Origin: Isoptericola peretonis
Lineage (GTDB): Bacteria; Actinomycetota; Actinomycetes; Actinomycetales; Cellulomonadaceae
Assembly: GCA_023241745.1 (NCBI GenBank)
Contig: JALQCY010000003.1
Location: forward strand, 310,001-374,000
Direction of reading: 5' to 3'
DNA: 64,000 nucleotides
The notes beneath the pieces are model-generated. The model did not search any database. It had not been told where the DNA came from and worked only from the letters and a program-made list of their open reading frames with translations. This document shows, one piece after another, positions 25,634-32,599 of the stretch. The position numbers and the translations under genes are program-made. Numbering within the stretch: the stretch's first letter is position 1; each line of letters begins with the position of its first letter.

Positions 25634-25842
25634 GCGACCTCCTGCCGGTGCGGCACGCGACGTGTCATGGGCACGTCGTCGTGCGATTTCTGAAACGTAC
25701 CTTCATAAGTCCAGACCCACAAGAGCTGTGTTCCGTTCGCGATTTCCGCAGTCGCCCTTCGAAAGCGCAGTCGTCTCGGTCCCCGTCGTTCCGGGGGACC
25801 GCCCCCGGGAGGACCACAGGCCCGAGCGCCTAGGCTGGGGCC
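25634..25842. promoter_or_regulatory. divergent promoter region; TAGGCT -10 for a leaderless MFS gene
   Basis: On the plus strand TAGGCT (25831-25836) ends 6 bases before GTG 25843, the spacing of leaderless actinobacterial transcripts in which TANNNT sits 6-9 bases before the start codon. The rest of the interval, including the relatively AT-rich stretch at 25690-25745, should contain the leftward promoter of the carbohydrate operon and the operator of its ROK repressor. I could not define that operator. Confidence 0.5.
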
Positions 25843-27174
25843 GTGGGAGCCATCAGCGAGACCTGGCAGGAGCTGCGCGCGCTGTTGCGGCTGGAGGGTT
25901 TCCGCAAGCTCTTCACCGTCCGCCTCGTCTCGCAGGCCGGCGACGGCATGTTCCAGGTGGGCCTGGCGTCGCTGCTGTTCTTCTCCCCCGAGTCGCAGGG
26001 CACCGCCTCCGCGATCGCGGGGGCGTTCGCGGTCATGCTGGCGCCGTTCACCATCGTCGGGCCGTTCGCCGGCGTGCTCCTCGACCGGTGGCAGCGCCGG
26101 CAGGTGCTCGTCTGGGGCAACGCGGTGCGGGTCGTGCTCACGCTCGGGATGGCGGGCCTGATGCTCGCCGGGGGCGTCGGCTGGGGCATCTACGCCGTGG
26201 GCCTCGCCGCCCTGTCCGTCAACCGCTTCCTCCTGGCGGGCCTGTCCGCGGGCCTGCCCCGCGTGGTCGACGGGCCGCTGCTCCTCACGGCCAACTCGCT
26301 CTCGCCGACGCTCGGCGCCGGCGCCGCGTTCGTGGGCGGCGGCATCGGCTTCGTCCTCGGCCTGATGTTCGACCCCGGCCGCGTCAAGGACTCCTCGGCG
26401 CTCGTGTGCGCGGCGCTCGTGTTCGCCGTCGCCTCCCTGCTCGCCACCCGGTTGGGACGCACCCAGCTCGGACCGGAGGAGCCCGCCGAGGCCGACCTGC
26501 GCGGCGAGCTCACGAAGGTCGCCCGCGGGCTGGCCGACGGCGCCCGCTACCTCGTCGCACGCCGCACCCCCGGCCAGGCCCTGCTCGCCATGGCCGTGCA
26601 CCGCTTCTTCTACGGCGTCGTCTTCATCGCCTCCATCCTCATCTCGCGCAACCTGCTCGAGCCCGGCAACCAGACGGCCGGCATGGGCACGTTCGCCGTC
26701 GTCGTCGGCCTCACCGGCGCCGGCGGCGCCGTGGCGATGGTGCTGACCCCGACGCTCTCGCGCCGCACCGGCCCTCAGGGCTGGATCGCCGTCATGCTTC
26801 TCCTCGCGGCCGCGAGCCAGCTGTTGCTCGTCACGACGCCCGAGCGGGCCGTCGTCTACACCGGCGCCGCCCTCCTCGGGCTCGCCGCGCAGGGCACCAA
26901 GATCGCCGTGGACACCATCGTGCAGCGCGACGCCGAGGACGAGTTCCGCGGCCGCGCGTTCGCGTTCTACGACGTGCTCTACAACGCGGCGTTCGTGGGC
27001 GCCGCGGCCCTCGCGGCCTTCACGCTGCCCGACACGGGCTGGTCGCGCGGCGTCTTCGTGGCCCTCGCCGTCGCCTACGTCCTCGCCGCGCTGCTCATGG
27101 CGACGCGGGGCGCGCGCACCGCGGCCGTGCTCGCACCCGGCCGCCCGCTGCGGCAGCCGACGACGCCCGCCTGA
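25843..27174 (+). CDS. MFS transporter
   Basis: The 443-residue protein has about twelve membrane helices, starting FRKLFTVRLVSQAGDGMFQVGLASLLFF. The MFS motif A-like loop between helices 2 and 3 is GVLLDRWQRRQVLVWGN. Its organisation resembles MFS_3/enterobactin-exporter-like families found widely in actinobacteria. There is no ribosome site, and TAGGCT at 25831 suggests a leaderless mRNA beginning at the GTG. It is divergent from the ROK operon; whether it shares its substrate is unknown. Confidence 0.85.
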   Translation: MGAISETWQELRALLRLEGFRKLFTVRLVSQAGDGMFQVGLASLLFFSPESQGTASAIAGAFAVMLAPFTIVGPFAGVLLDRWQRRQVLVWGNAVRVVLTLGMAGLMLAGGVGWGIYAVGLAALSVNRFLLAGLSAGLPRVVDGPLLLTANSLSPTLGAGAAFVGGGIGFVLGLMFDPGRVKDSSALVCAALVFAVASLLATRLGRTQLGPEEPAEADLRGELTKVARGLADGARYLVARRTPGQALLAMAVHRFFYGVVFIASILISRNLLEPGNQTAGMGTFAVVVGLTGAGGAVAMVLTPTLSRRTGPQGWIAVMLLLAAASQLLLVTTPERAVVYTGAALLGLAAQGTKIAVDTIVQRDAEDEFRGRAFAFYDVLYNAAFVGAAALAAFTLPDTGWSRGVFVALAVAYVLAALLMATRGARTAAVLAPGRPLRQPTTPA

Positions 27175-27273
27175 ACCACCGCGGCAGGCACGCGCCGGAC
27201 CGATGAGTCCGGGCGCGAAAAGAAGTCGTCAACGGCAGCGGGAATATCGCAGGCTGGTTCGTGGTCGTACACA

Positions 27274-27300
27274 GTACGGTCAGGCCTCCGGCGACCGTAC
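27274..27300. promoter_or_regulatory. inverted repeat upstream of a DHA2 transporter gene, possible operator
   Basis: GTACGGTC (27274-27281) and GACCGTAC (27293-27300) are perfect 8-bp arms around an 11-base spacer. A shorter GTACACAGTAC repeat overlaps the left arm at 27267-27277. The element lies about 100 bp upstream of the transporter start in an interval less GC-rich than its surroundings. A TetR- or MarR-type regulator is a plausible ligand, but none is encoded next to it. Confidence 0.4.
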
Positions 27301-27371
27301 CGAGGGTGACCCTCTCCCGGTGAACGACCCACACGACGACGTGCTGCCACCCGACCGGTGGCGGCTGCCCC

Positions 27372-28973
27372 ATGCCCTCGCCGGGCTCCCCCGGCACCGA
27401 CGCGAGCGGAGCAAGCGTGCCAGCCCCCCGATCGACAGAGACCACCGCCCCACCCGGCACGAGCACCCCGGAGAACACCCTGACTCCCGCCACGACCACG
27501 ACCGCCGTCACCGACGCCCCCCACGGCACGACGCCCGAGCCGGCGCCGGACCGCCTGACGCGCCAGCAGTTCACCGTCATCGCGCTGCTGCTGACGTCGG
27601 CGTTCGTCGTCATCCTCAACGAGACGACCATGGGCGTGGCGCTGCCCGCCGTGATGGACGACTTCGGCATCACCGAGTCGAGCGGGCAGTGGCTGACCAC
27701 CGGCTTCCTCCTCACGATGGCGGTCGTCATCCCCACGACGGGCTGGCTGCTGCAGCGTCTCGGCACCCGGGGCGCGTTCATCCTGGCGATGTCGCTGTTC
27801 AGCGCGGGGACGCTCCTCGCCGCGATCGCCCCCGCGTTCGGGGTGCTCGTCGCCGCCCGCGTCGTGCAGGCGACGGGGACCGCGATCATGATGCCGCTGC
27901 TCATGACGACCGTCATGAGCACCGTCCCCCACCACCGGCGCGGCCGCGTCATGGGCAACGTGTCGATGGTCATCGCCGTCGCGCCCGCGCTCGGCCCCAG
28001 CATGTCCGGGGCGGTCGTGACGGCCCTCGGCTGGCGCGAGGTGTTCTGGGTCGTGCTGCCCATCGCCCTGCTGGCCCTGACGCTCGGCGCGCTGCTCGTG
28101 CGCGACGTGGCGGACCGGGCCCGCAACCGGCTCGACCCGCTGTCCCTGGTGCTGTCGGTGGGTGCCTTCGGCGGCCTGGTCTACGGGCTCTCGGCGCTCG
28201 GCGAGTCCGCGCGGCACGCGATGGCCGTGTCGCCCGTGGTGCCGATCGTCGCCGGTGCGGCGTTCCTCGCCCTCTTCGTCTGGCGGCAGCTGGTGCTCCA
28301 GCGCACGGACGCCGCGCTCCTCGACCTGCGCGTCTTCCGGGCGCCCGGCTTCACCGTCGGCCTGGCGGTGATGGCGGTCAGCATGATCGCGATGTTCGGC
28401 ATGATCATCGGCCTGCCGCTCGTGCTGCAGCGCGCGATGGGACTGTCGCCCGTCACGAGCGGGCTGCTCATGCTGCCCGGCGGGCTGGCGATGGGCGTGC
28501 TCGGACCGGTGGTCGGGCGGCTCTACGACCGGCTCGGGCCGCGCCCGCTCGTGCTCCCGGGCGTCGCCGCCGTCGGCGTGTCGATGGTCGTGTTCGCGAC
28601 CCTGACTCCGACCTCAGCCGTGTGGCTGGTGCTGGTGGGCCACATGGTGCTGAGCCTCGGCCTGGCGTTCATCTTCACGCCGACCTTCACGTCGGCGCTC
28701 GGCGGCCTGGTGCCGTCGCTGTACTCGCACGGGTCGGCGGCGGTCGCGACGGTCCAGCAGCTCGCGGGAGCGGCCGGCACGGCGCTCTTCGTCGCGCTGC
28801 TGACCCTGCGGTCGGTGGCGCTGCTGGACGACGGCGCCTCCCAGGCGCAGGCCACCGCGGGTGGCGCGCAGCTGGCGTTCTCCGTCGGCGGGGCCGTGGT
28901 CGTCGTCGCGCTCGTGCTGGCCACCCGGCTGCGCCGGACGGACGCCCCGGACGGGGCGCCCGCGGCGCACTGA
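27372..28973 (+). CDS. MFS drug:H+ antiporter, DHA2 (14-TM) family
   Basis: The 533-residue protein has a 60-residue Thr/Pro/Ala-rich cytoplasmic N-terminus, then fourteen predicted helices. Motifs typical of the EmrB/QacA group are present: helix 1 FTVIALLLTSAFVVILNETTMGVALPAVMDDFGI (motif D1), GWLLQRLGTRGAFILAMSLFSAGTLL (motif A region) and GNVSMVIAVAPALGPSMSGAVV (motif C). It is probably an exporter of hydrophobic or cationic compounds. An alternative GTG at 27417 preceded by GGAGC would remove 15 residues. An inverted repeat lies upstream and a 29-bp palindrome 12 bp after its stop. Confidence 0.88.
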   Translation: MPSPGSPGTDASGASVPAPRSTETTAPPGTSTPENTLTPATTTTAVTDAPHGTTPEPAPDRLTRQQFTVIALLLTSAFVVILNETTMGVALPAVMDDFGITESSGQWLTTGFLLTMAVVIPTTGWLLQRLGTRGAFILAMSLFSAGTLLAAIAPAFGVLVAARVVQATGTAIMMPLLMTTVMSTVPHHRRGRVMGNVSMVIAVAPALGPSMSGAVVTALGWREVFWVVLPIALLALTLGALLVRDVADRARNRLDPLSLVLSVGAFGGLVYGLSALGESARHAMAVSPVVPIVAGAAFLALFVWRQLVLQRTDAALLDLRVFRAPGFTVGLAVMAVSMIAMFGMIIGLPLVLQRAMGLSPVTSGLLMLPGGLAMGVLGPVVGRLYDRLGPRPLVLPGVAAVGVSMVVFATLTPTSAVWLVLVGHMVLSLGLAFIFTPTFTSALGGLVPSLYSHGSAAVATVQQLAGAAGTALFVALLTLRSVALLDDGASQAQATAGGAQLAFSVGGAVVVVALVLATRLRRTDAPDGAPAAH

Positions 28974-28985
28974 CGCCACCACCGG

Positions 28986-29053
28986 GACGCTGTGAGCGCG
29001 ACTTCGGGGACTATTCGCTCGTCGATAGTCCCCGAAGTCGCGCTCACAGCGTC
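28986..29053. terminator. 29-bp perfect palindrome between convergent MFS genes
   Basis: Bases 28986-29014 are the exact reverse complement of 29025-29053, separated by a 10-base loop (TCGCTCGTCG). The right arm includes the last 10 bases of the leftward MFS gene. The arms contain GCGCGACTTCGGGGACTAT and its complement. It is well placed to stop both convergent transcripts, but the stem is about twice the length of other terminators in this window and has no T-tract, so it may be a dispersed palindromic element instead. Confidence 0.75.
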
Positions 29054-30315
29054 TCGGGTGCCCGGGCCGGGGGGCGGACGGCGGTCGCGTCGCCCGCCGG
29101 CGTCCGGAACGCCGGCGCGAGAGCGACCACGCCCAGGGCGAGCAGCGCCGGGACCCCGAACGCCAGCCGGAGGCTCGTCAGCTCCGCGACGCCGCCGATG
29201 AGACCGGCGCCCACCACGAAGCCCACGTAGTTGAAGAGGTTGACCCGCGCCACGGCCACGCCCGTGCCCTCCGGGTCGAGGCGTCCGGCCACGGAGAACG
29301 CCAGCGGCACGACGACGCTCAGCCCCAGGCCGGTCAGCCCGAACCCGACCACCGCCACCCACGGTCCGGGCGCGAACGTCACCGCAGCCAGGCCGGCCGT
29401 CCCGACGATCCCGCCGACGGCCACCGGCGCCACCGGACCGAACCGGTTGACCTGCCGGTCCGCAGCCAGCCGGCCGAGCAGCTGGCAGCCGAGGTAGGCC
29501 GCCAGCCCGAGCGGCGCCACGCTGGCCGCGCCCCCGAGCGCGTCCTCGATGTACTTGGTGGACCAGTTCGACGTCGCGGAGTCCGCCACGTACACGATGG
29601 TCACCGCGAGCCCCACCAGCACCAGCGGTCCCCACGGGGGCCGTGTCGCCGGCGCTCCGGCCCCTGGTACCACCGTCGGCCCTCGCTCCGCCGTCGCGAG
29701 GCCGGGCACCACGACGGCACCCCGCTGCCGTCCCGCCGGCCCCGCCAGCACCGTCGCCGCGAGGTCCACCGCGACCCCGAGCGCGGCCACCAGCCCCAGC
29801 CCGGCGACGAGCGACCAGCCCAGCGAGTGCGCCAGCACGGCCGCGAGCGACCCGAGGATGCCACCCACGCTCCACGCGCCGTGGAAGGAGTTGAGCAGGC
29901 TGCGCCCGTACCGCTGCTCGACCTCCACGCCCTGCATGTTCATGGTGGCGTCCACCAGGCCGAGCAGCAGGCCGACCGTGGCGACCACCGGGTAGAGCAC
30001 GGCGACGCTCGGGGCCAGCCCGGCGCCGAGCACGGCCAGGGCCACGAGCGGACCGCACAGGTGCAGCAGGCGCGCGCTGCCCACCCGCGGGGCCAGCGCC
30101 CCGGCGAGCACGCTGCCCACCCCGGCCACGACCGGCACCAGCAGCAGGATCAGCGTGAGCGAACCGTCCGAGATGCCGAGGCCGTCCTGCAGCGTGGGCA
30201 CCTGCGCGAGCAGGCCCGCGAAGCACAGCCCCTGCACCAGGTAGAACGCCGCGACGACGACCCTGGCCCGCCGGTCGCCCCCGGCGACCCCGGTCGGCTC
30301 TCCGGACCTGCTCAT
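29044..30315 (-). CDS. MFS transporter (sugar/fucose-permease-like)
   Basis: The 423-residue protein has twelve predicted helices in two six-helix bundles joined by a 40-residue Pro/Arg/Gly-rich loop (residues about 195-235). The N-terminal half starts VVVAAFYLVQGLCFAGLLAQVPTLQDGLGISDGSL and contains MNMQGVEVEQRYGRSLLNSFHGAWSVGG, a pattern common in the YbjJ/FucP-like actinobacterial group. The substrate is unknown. The final codons lie inside the right arm of the palindrome at 29025-29053, so the terminator or element is part of the coding sequence. The gene is 50 bp from the CCA-transferase stop and may be transcribed with it. Confidence 0.85.
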   Translation of the reverse strand: MSRSGEPTGVAGGDRRARVVVAAFYLVQGLCFAGLLAQVPTLQDGLGISDGSLTLILLLVPVVAGVGSVLAGALAPRVGSARLLHLCGPLVALAVLGAGLAPSVAVLYPVVATVGLLLGLVDATMNMQGVEVEQRYGRSLLNSFHGAWSVGGILGSLAAVLAHSLGWSLVAGLGLVAALGVAVDLAATVLAGPAGRQRGAVVVPGLATAERGPTVVPGAGAPATRPPWGPLVLVGLAVTIVYVADSATSNWSTKYIEDALGGAASVAPLGLAAYLGCQLLGRLAADRQVNRFGPVAPVAVGGIVGTAGLAAVTFAPGPWVAVVGFGLTGLGLSVVVPLAFSVAGRLDPEGTGVAVARVNLFNYVGFVVGAGLIGGVAELTSLRLAFGVPALLALGVVALAPAFRTPAGDATAVRPPARAPETL

Positions 30316-30365
30316 GCCCAGCCTCCTGCCGACGCGGCGGTCGTCCGTCCGGCCGTGGCGTCAGG

Positions 30366-31847
30366 TCATGCCCGGCGGTCGGCCCACCAGGCTCGCAGCT
30401 CCTGCTCCGCGCGCTCCTCGCCGAGCGGGCCGTGCTCCATCCGCAGGGCGAGCAGGTGCTTGTACGCCTGCCCGACGGCGGGCCCCGGCGCGATGCCGAG
30501 GATAGCCATGATCTGCGAGCCGTCCAGGTCCGGCCGGATCGAGTCGATCTCCTCCTGCTCGCGCAGCGCCGCGATTCGCTGCTCCAGGTCCGTGTACGAG
30601 TCGGCGAGCCGCTGCGCCTTGCGCCTGTTGCGGGTCGTGGAGTCGGCGCGCGTCAGCCGGTGCAGGCGCTCCAGCAGGGGGCCGGCGTCGGTGACGTAGC
30701 GGCGCACGGCCGAGTCCGTCCACTGGCCCTCGCCGTACCCGTGGAAGCGCAGGTGCAGCTCGACGAGCCGGGCCACGTCCTTGACCACCTGCTTCTCGTA
30801 CTTCAGCGCCCGCAGCCGCTTGGCCACGAGCTTCGCTCCCACCACCTCGTGGTGGTGGAAGCTCACGCCACCGCCCGGCTCGAACCGGCGGGTGGCCGGC
30901 TTGCCCACGTCGTGCAGCAGCGAGGCCAGGCGCAGCACCAGGTCCGGAGCCGGCACGGGGCCGTCCGGGCCGGTCTCCTGCGCCATGGCCTGCTCCAGCA
31001 CGGTGAGCGAGTGCTGGTAGACGTCCTTGTGCCGGTGGTGCTCGTCGATCTCCAGCCGCAGCGCCGGCAGCTCGGGCAGCACATGGTCCGCCAGGCCCGT
31101 GTCGACCAGCACCTCGAGCCCGGGGCGCGGCCGGTCGGCCAGCAGCAGCTTCGTGATCTCGGCCTGCACCCGCTCGGCGGAGACGATGGAGATGCGCCCC
31201 GCCATGTCGACGATCGCCTGCCGTGTCGCCGGCTCGACGGAGAAGCCGAGCTGGGCGGCGAAGCGCGCGGCGCGCATCATGCGCAGCGGGTCGTCGTCGA
31301 ACGACCGCTCCGGCGCCACCGGGGTGCGCAGGACGCCGCGTGCCAGGTCGCTCAGCCCGTCGAACGGGTCGACGAACGTCAGGTCGGGCAGCCGCACCGC
31401 CATCGCGTTCACCGTGAAGTCGCGGCGGGACAGGTCGCCGTCCAGCGTGTCCCCGAAGGCGACCACGGGCTTGCGGGACGCCGGGTCGTACTCGTCGGTG
31501 CGGTAGGTCGTCACCTCGACGACGACGTCGTCCGACCCGTTGCTCCCGCTGCGCGCGAACCGGCGCGCGCCGATGGTGCCGAACTCCTTGCCGATGTCCC
31601 AGTGGGCGTCGCCCCAGCGGGCCAACAGGGCCTGCGTCTCGTCGGGCGTGGCCGACGTCGCGAAGTCGAGGTCGTGGCTCGCACGACCCAGGAAGGCGTC
31701 GCGCACAGGGCCGCCGACCAGGGCGAGCTCGTGCCCGGCGGCGCGGAACACCTCGCCCAGCTCGACGGCGGCGGGGGCCATCTCGGTCAGCACGGCGAGG
31801 GCGCGGCGCAGCAGCGCGGCGGGGGCCGGGGGTTCAGGGGTCGACAC
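30366..31847 (-). CDS. CCA tRNA nucleotidyltransferase / poly(A) polymerase family
   Basis: The 493-residue enzyme adds or repairs the 3' CCA of tRNAs. The class II nucleotidyltransferase head has the GGPVRDAFLG loop and the catalytic DLDFAT motif (SHDLDFATSA). FTVNAMAVRLPD and the RRDFTVNAMA region form the NTP pocket, and DDPLRMMRAARFAAQLGF the neck. A C-terminal HD domain (LLHDVGKPATR, HHHEVVGAKL) supports phosphohydrolase activity. GTG 31847 was selected because the preceding 80 residues of the longer frame overlap the NUDIX gene on the other strand and are low-complexity. It is divergent from the NUDIX gene, the same arrangement as the pcnA/mutT4 pair in mycobacteria. Confidence 0.95.
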   Translation of the reverse strand: MSTPEPPAPAALLRRALAVLTEMAPAAVELGEVFRAAGHELALVGGPVRDAFLGRASHDLDFATSATPDETQALLARWGDAHWDIGKEFGTIGARRFARSGSNGSDDVVVEVTTYRTDEYDPASRKPVVAFGDTLDGDLSRRDFTVNAMAVRLPDLTFVDPFDGLSDLARGVLRTPVAPERSFDDDPLRMMRAARFAAQLGFSVEPATRQAIVDMAGRISIVSAERVQAEITKLLLADRPRPGLEVLVDTGLADHVLPELPALRLEIDEHHRHKDVYQHSLTVLEQAMAQETGPDGPVPAPDLVLRLASLLHDVGKPATRRFEPGGGVSFHHHEVVGAKLVAKRLRALKYEKQVVKDVARLVELHLRFHGYGEGQWTDSAVRRYVTDAGPLLERLHRLTRADSTTRNRRKAQRLADSYTDLEQRIAALREQEEIDSIRPDLDGSQIMAILGIAPGPAVGQAYKHLLALRMEHGPLGEERAEQELRAWWADRRA

Positions 31848-31917
31848 GGCGTCCCATCCTCCCAGATCCTGCCCGTCGGCGCCCCGGAGGCTGGGCCGGC
31901 GGGCGGCCGCCACTCGG

Positions 31918-31923
31918 TAGGGT
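31918..31923 (+). promoter_or_regulatory. -10 element TAGGGT of a leaderless NUDIX-DUF6049-murJ transcript
   Basis: TAGGGT ends 6 bases before ATG 31930 and there is no purine-rich ribosome site between them. This is the spacing expected for a leaderless mRNA. No clear -35 hexamer is visible, which is common for such promoters. Confidence 0.5.
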
Positions 31924-31929
31924 GGGCGC

Positions 31930-32589
31930 ATGTCATCCCCGGCACCGGTTCCCGGCCCGCGGCGCGGGCGCCCGGCCGCGGGAGTCCCCGTGCCGCCGGG
32001 AGGGCACCCGCTCAAGGTCGACCCCGCGCGGCTCGCCGGTCCGCGCGGCACGACGACCCCGGCCGTCGTCGGCGTCGCACCGTCGGGCACCACCGCTCAC
32101 CTGCCGGTGCACGAGGAGACCTCGGCCGGTGGGCTGGCCGTGCGGTTCTCCCCGGGCGGCCCGGAAGCCGCCGTCATCGTGCGGCGCAACCGCGGCGGGC
32201 GGCTCGAGTGGTGCCTGCCCAAGGGCCACCTCGAGGGGGACGAGACGCCGGAGCAGGCGGCGGTGCGGGAGATCCGCGAGGAGACGGGCATCCTCGGCAC
32301 CGTCCGCACGCGCCTGGGCGTCATCGACTACTGGTTCAGCGGCGAGGACCACCGGGTCCACAAGATGGTGCACCACTTCCTCCTGCGCGCCGAGGGCGGC
32401 ACGATCACCGCCGCCGGCGACCCCGACGGCGAGGCGGAGGACGCCCTGTGGGTGCCGGTCGAACAGCTCACCGAGCGGCTCTCCTACCCGAACGAGCAGC
32501 GGCTCGCAGGCGTCGCGCAGCAGGTGCTGCGCCGCGACCCGGGCGTGCTCGGGCACGCCGGCGCTCCCGGCCGAGGGCACGTCGAGTGA
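31930..32589 (+). CDS. NUDIX hydrolase
   Basis: The 219-residue protein has a 60-residue disordered basic/Pro N-terminus, then the Nudix fold. The box is complete: [23 protein letters not shown], matching GX5EX7REUXEEXGU with the metal-binding glutamates. It hydrolyses a nucleoside diphosphate linked to another group; candidates are oxidised nucleotides or diadenosine polyphosphates. It begins the rightward cell-envelope block NUDIX-DUF6049-murJ-pseudokinase, the position of mutT4 in mycobacteria. DUF6049 starts 11 bp after it. Confidence 0.92.
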   Translation: MSSPAPVPGPRRGRPAAGVPVPPGGHPLKVDPARLAGPRGTTTPAVVGVAPSGTTAHLPVHEETSAGGLAVRFSPGGPEAAVIVRRNRGGRLEWCLPKGHLEGDETPEQAAVREIREETGILGTVRTRLGVIDYWFSGEDHRVHKMVHHFLLRAEGGTITAAGDPDGEAEDALWVPVEQLTERLSYPNEQRLAGVAQQVLRRDPGVLGHAGAPGRGHVE

Positions 32590-32599
32590 GGTCCGCCGC

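Noticed and set aside
28523..30226. Long minus-strand frame spanning two MFS genes
   Set aside because: Shadow of the MFS coding sequences; both MFS genes show clear transmembrane pattern in their own frames.
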